DNA of 64,000 bases, taken from positions 37,463,180 to 37,527,179 of the forward strand of contig NC_133932.1 of the NCBI RefSeq assembly GCF_031877795.1. The letters run 5' to 3'. The stretch's first letter is position 1. Every line of letters begins with the position of its first letter. A program made the position numbers and the translations under genes. The DNA is from Strix aluco. Its lineage: Eukaryota > Chordata > Aves > Strigiformes > Strigidae. This document shows, one piece after another, positions 62,673 through 64,000 of this stretch. Below the pieces are notes generated by a model. It did no database searches, was not told the DNA's origin, and was given only the letters and a program-made list of their open reading frames with translations.

Positions 62673-64000
62673 TCCAAGCTATTTAACTGTGGTATATTTG
62701 ACAAAATGCCCAAGATCTATACTATGACTCCAGTGTTCAAGTATTTCACAGATAAATCCATTAAATATTTATATCTATGTGTGTGCATTCATGTGGCTGC
62801 ACTGCTAACTAGGAGGTCAAGGTTCCCTCTTTTCATTCTCTGAAGCCATTTACACTCAAAACAGCCATTGTGCTCACTTTCCTTTAATAAAGGTAACCCC
62901 ACAGGCTGTCTTCTGAGGTAAACAGGAATAATACTCTGGGAATAACTTGGTAAAGCATGTATATGCTAACACATTACTCCAGTATCAATGGAAATAAATT
63001 TTCTCTCTGTAAATCATGCAGTTTAGTAATGTAGGTGTGATTTGGGACTGATGAACCAAATTCAACCCATCTAGAAAGATTCCCAAGAGGGAGGACCTAC
63101 ACCTTGAACAGGGGTGCGATAGAAAAAACAACATAGGTTTTTTTAGAACATGCAGGTCTGCAAGAACTCAAAATCCAAGGTGATCACAATAGCATATGGC
63201 TAAATTTCTCTGCAGCTAGGATTTCTAACCAGATTTCTAGAATTGTCAAGTCAGCTTTGAATTGAACTACATTTTTAAACCTTGCATGCTTATTAGTATA
63301 GAACAGTTGTGCAGTTGTATACACTGTTTCTATACAGCAGCTGAAAAAAATCTTTATGGGCTAGCATTCTAAGTGTATTACTGCCATTTGCCTTCCTTTA
63401 TGGCCAGCATTCTGAGTGAATTACTGTCATTTTCCTTTCCTGAAACATAACTAGAATTTGAAAATAGTCAGGACTGTAAATCTGAGCGTGTTCTCCTTTT
63501 TCAGGCATATATTCAATTTCACTATAGCTCTCAAGACATTTCAGGCAGTATTTTGCTAGAAGTTTATTGTAATAATTTATAGATCACATAACATTTTATG
63601 GTCCTTTTAGGTCCTAACCTAAAGAACACCCCAGGAAAAAGACAGATCTTTTCAAGCACTTCTGCTGAATCCAATGGGTGTTCTGCACACAAGCCCATTG
63701 TAGAAGCAGGCCCCAGCCAGAACACCCCATTGCAGATGAGAAGCAACATCAAAACAGCGGTAGGAAAAGTAAAGCAAGACACTGCCTAGGGCACCACCAC
63801 ACCATGGCCTCGCTCATTCCATGACCTAAGCCAGAACAGTGGAAAGCTACGGAAAGAGTGTTATCTAGGAAGACAGAGATGCGTGGGGCAGTGGCGTCAG
63901 TGGGGAAAGGTCTCTTCCTTGCAGTAGCAGCACCTCTCTCTCTTTCTCCTTCCCTGCTGGCAGCAGCCACACCAGCCTTCCCGTTCTCCACAGCTTCAGC
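62673..64000. other. Region upstream of the LCA5L exons, no gene recognised
   Basis: LCA5L should begin here or further right, but no exon matching its N-terminus could be found. Near the right edge (about 63880-64000) the minus strand is GC-richer with an open frame starting MENGKAGVAAASREGERER; it may be non-coding or an upstream exon. SH3BGR, the next gene in the human order, is not seen. Confidence 0.4.
63353..63440. repeat. Imperfect 44-bp tandem repeat
   Basis: Two diverged units, 63353-63396 and 63397-63440, share TTTATGG, GCATTCT, TTACTG and a CTTTCC/CCTTCC end. An old duplication. Confidence 0.75.

Noticed and set aside
63401-63555. Open minus-strand stretch after a CTAG acceptor, upstream of LCA5L, considered as its N-terminal exon
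   Set aside because: No good donor at its end and no convincing match to the N-terminus of LCA5L; open length is within chance.

Overview
The window is vertebrate nuclear DNA, almost certainly from a bird. It carries spliced genes with GT-AG introns, two CpG-island promoters and CR1 LINE fragments, including a 3' end with the octamer tail typical of avian CR1. Gene content and order (BRWD1 minus, HMGN1 minus, GET1/WRB plus, LCA5L minus) match the human 21q22.2 block, so this is a conserved syntenic segment. No prokaryotic, viral or otherwise exotic system was found. Every substantial coding signal belongs to these four genes or to CR1.

Layout. About 1-29540 (minus): the 5' part of BRWD1, 28 coding exons whose phases all join, giving 1109 complete codons plus two bases. 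It covers the N-terminal domain, the WD40 propeller, an acidic/basic linker and the Tudor-like domain; the two bromodomains lie beyond the left edge. About 29050-30500: CpG-island promoter of BRWD1. About 30500-33700: intergenic, no gene recognised. 34543-40962 (minus): complete HMGN1 in six coding exons (102 aa). 40962-41544: divergent CpG-rich promoter shared by HMGN1 and GET1. 41544-48044 (plus): complete GET1/WRB in five coding exons (170 aa). 48110-51270: convergent gap holding 3' UTR and polyadenylation signals. 51272-62623 (minus): LCA5L, six recognised coding exons, with a reading-frame break at an A8 run in the last exon and further frame switching near the C-terminus. 62673-64000: no gene recognised; upstream LCA5L exons are expected here or further right.

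Roles. BRWD1 is a chromatin reader and HMGN1 a nucleosome-binding protein. GET1 is the ER-membrane receptor subunit for tail-anchored protein insertion. LCA5L is a coiled-coil paralogue of the ciliary protein lebercilin. They are neighbours by ancestry; nothing here suggests a shared pathway.

Most worth a second look: the frame breaks in the last LCA5L exon; an exon-like, protein-looking island (55900-56013) in an LCA5L intron that fits none of the four genes; a possible alternative terminal exon of GET1 (46523-46683); a 21-bp tandem repeat abutting the LCA5L lebercilin-domain exon; and the E-box-rich HMGN1/GET1 divergent promoter.
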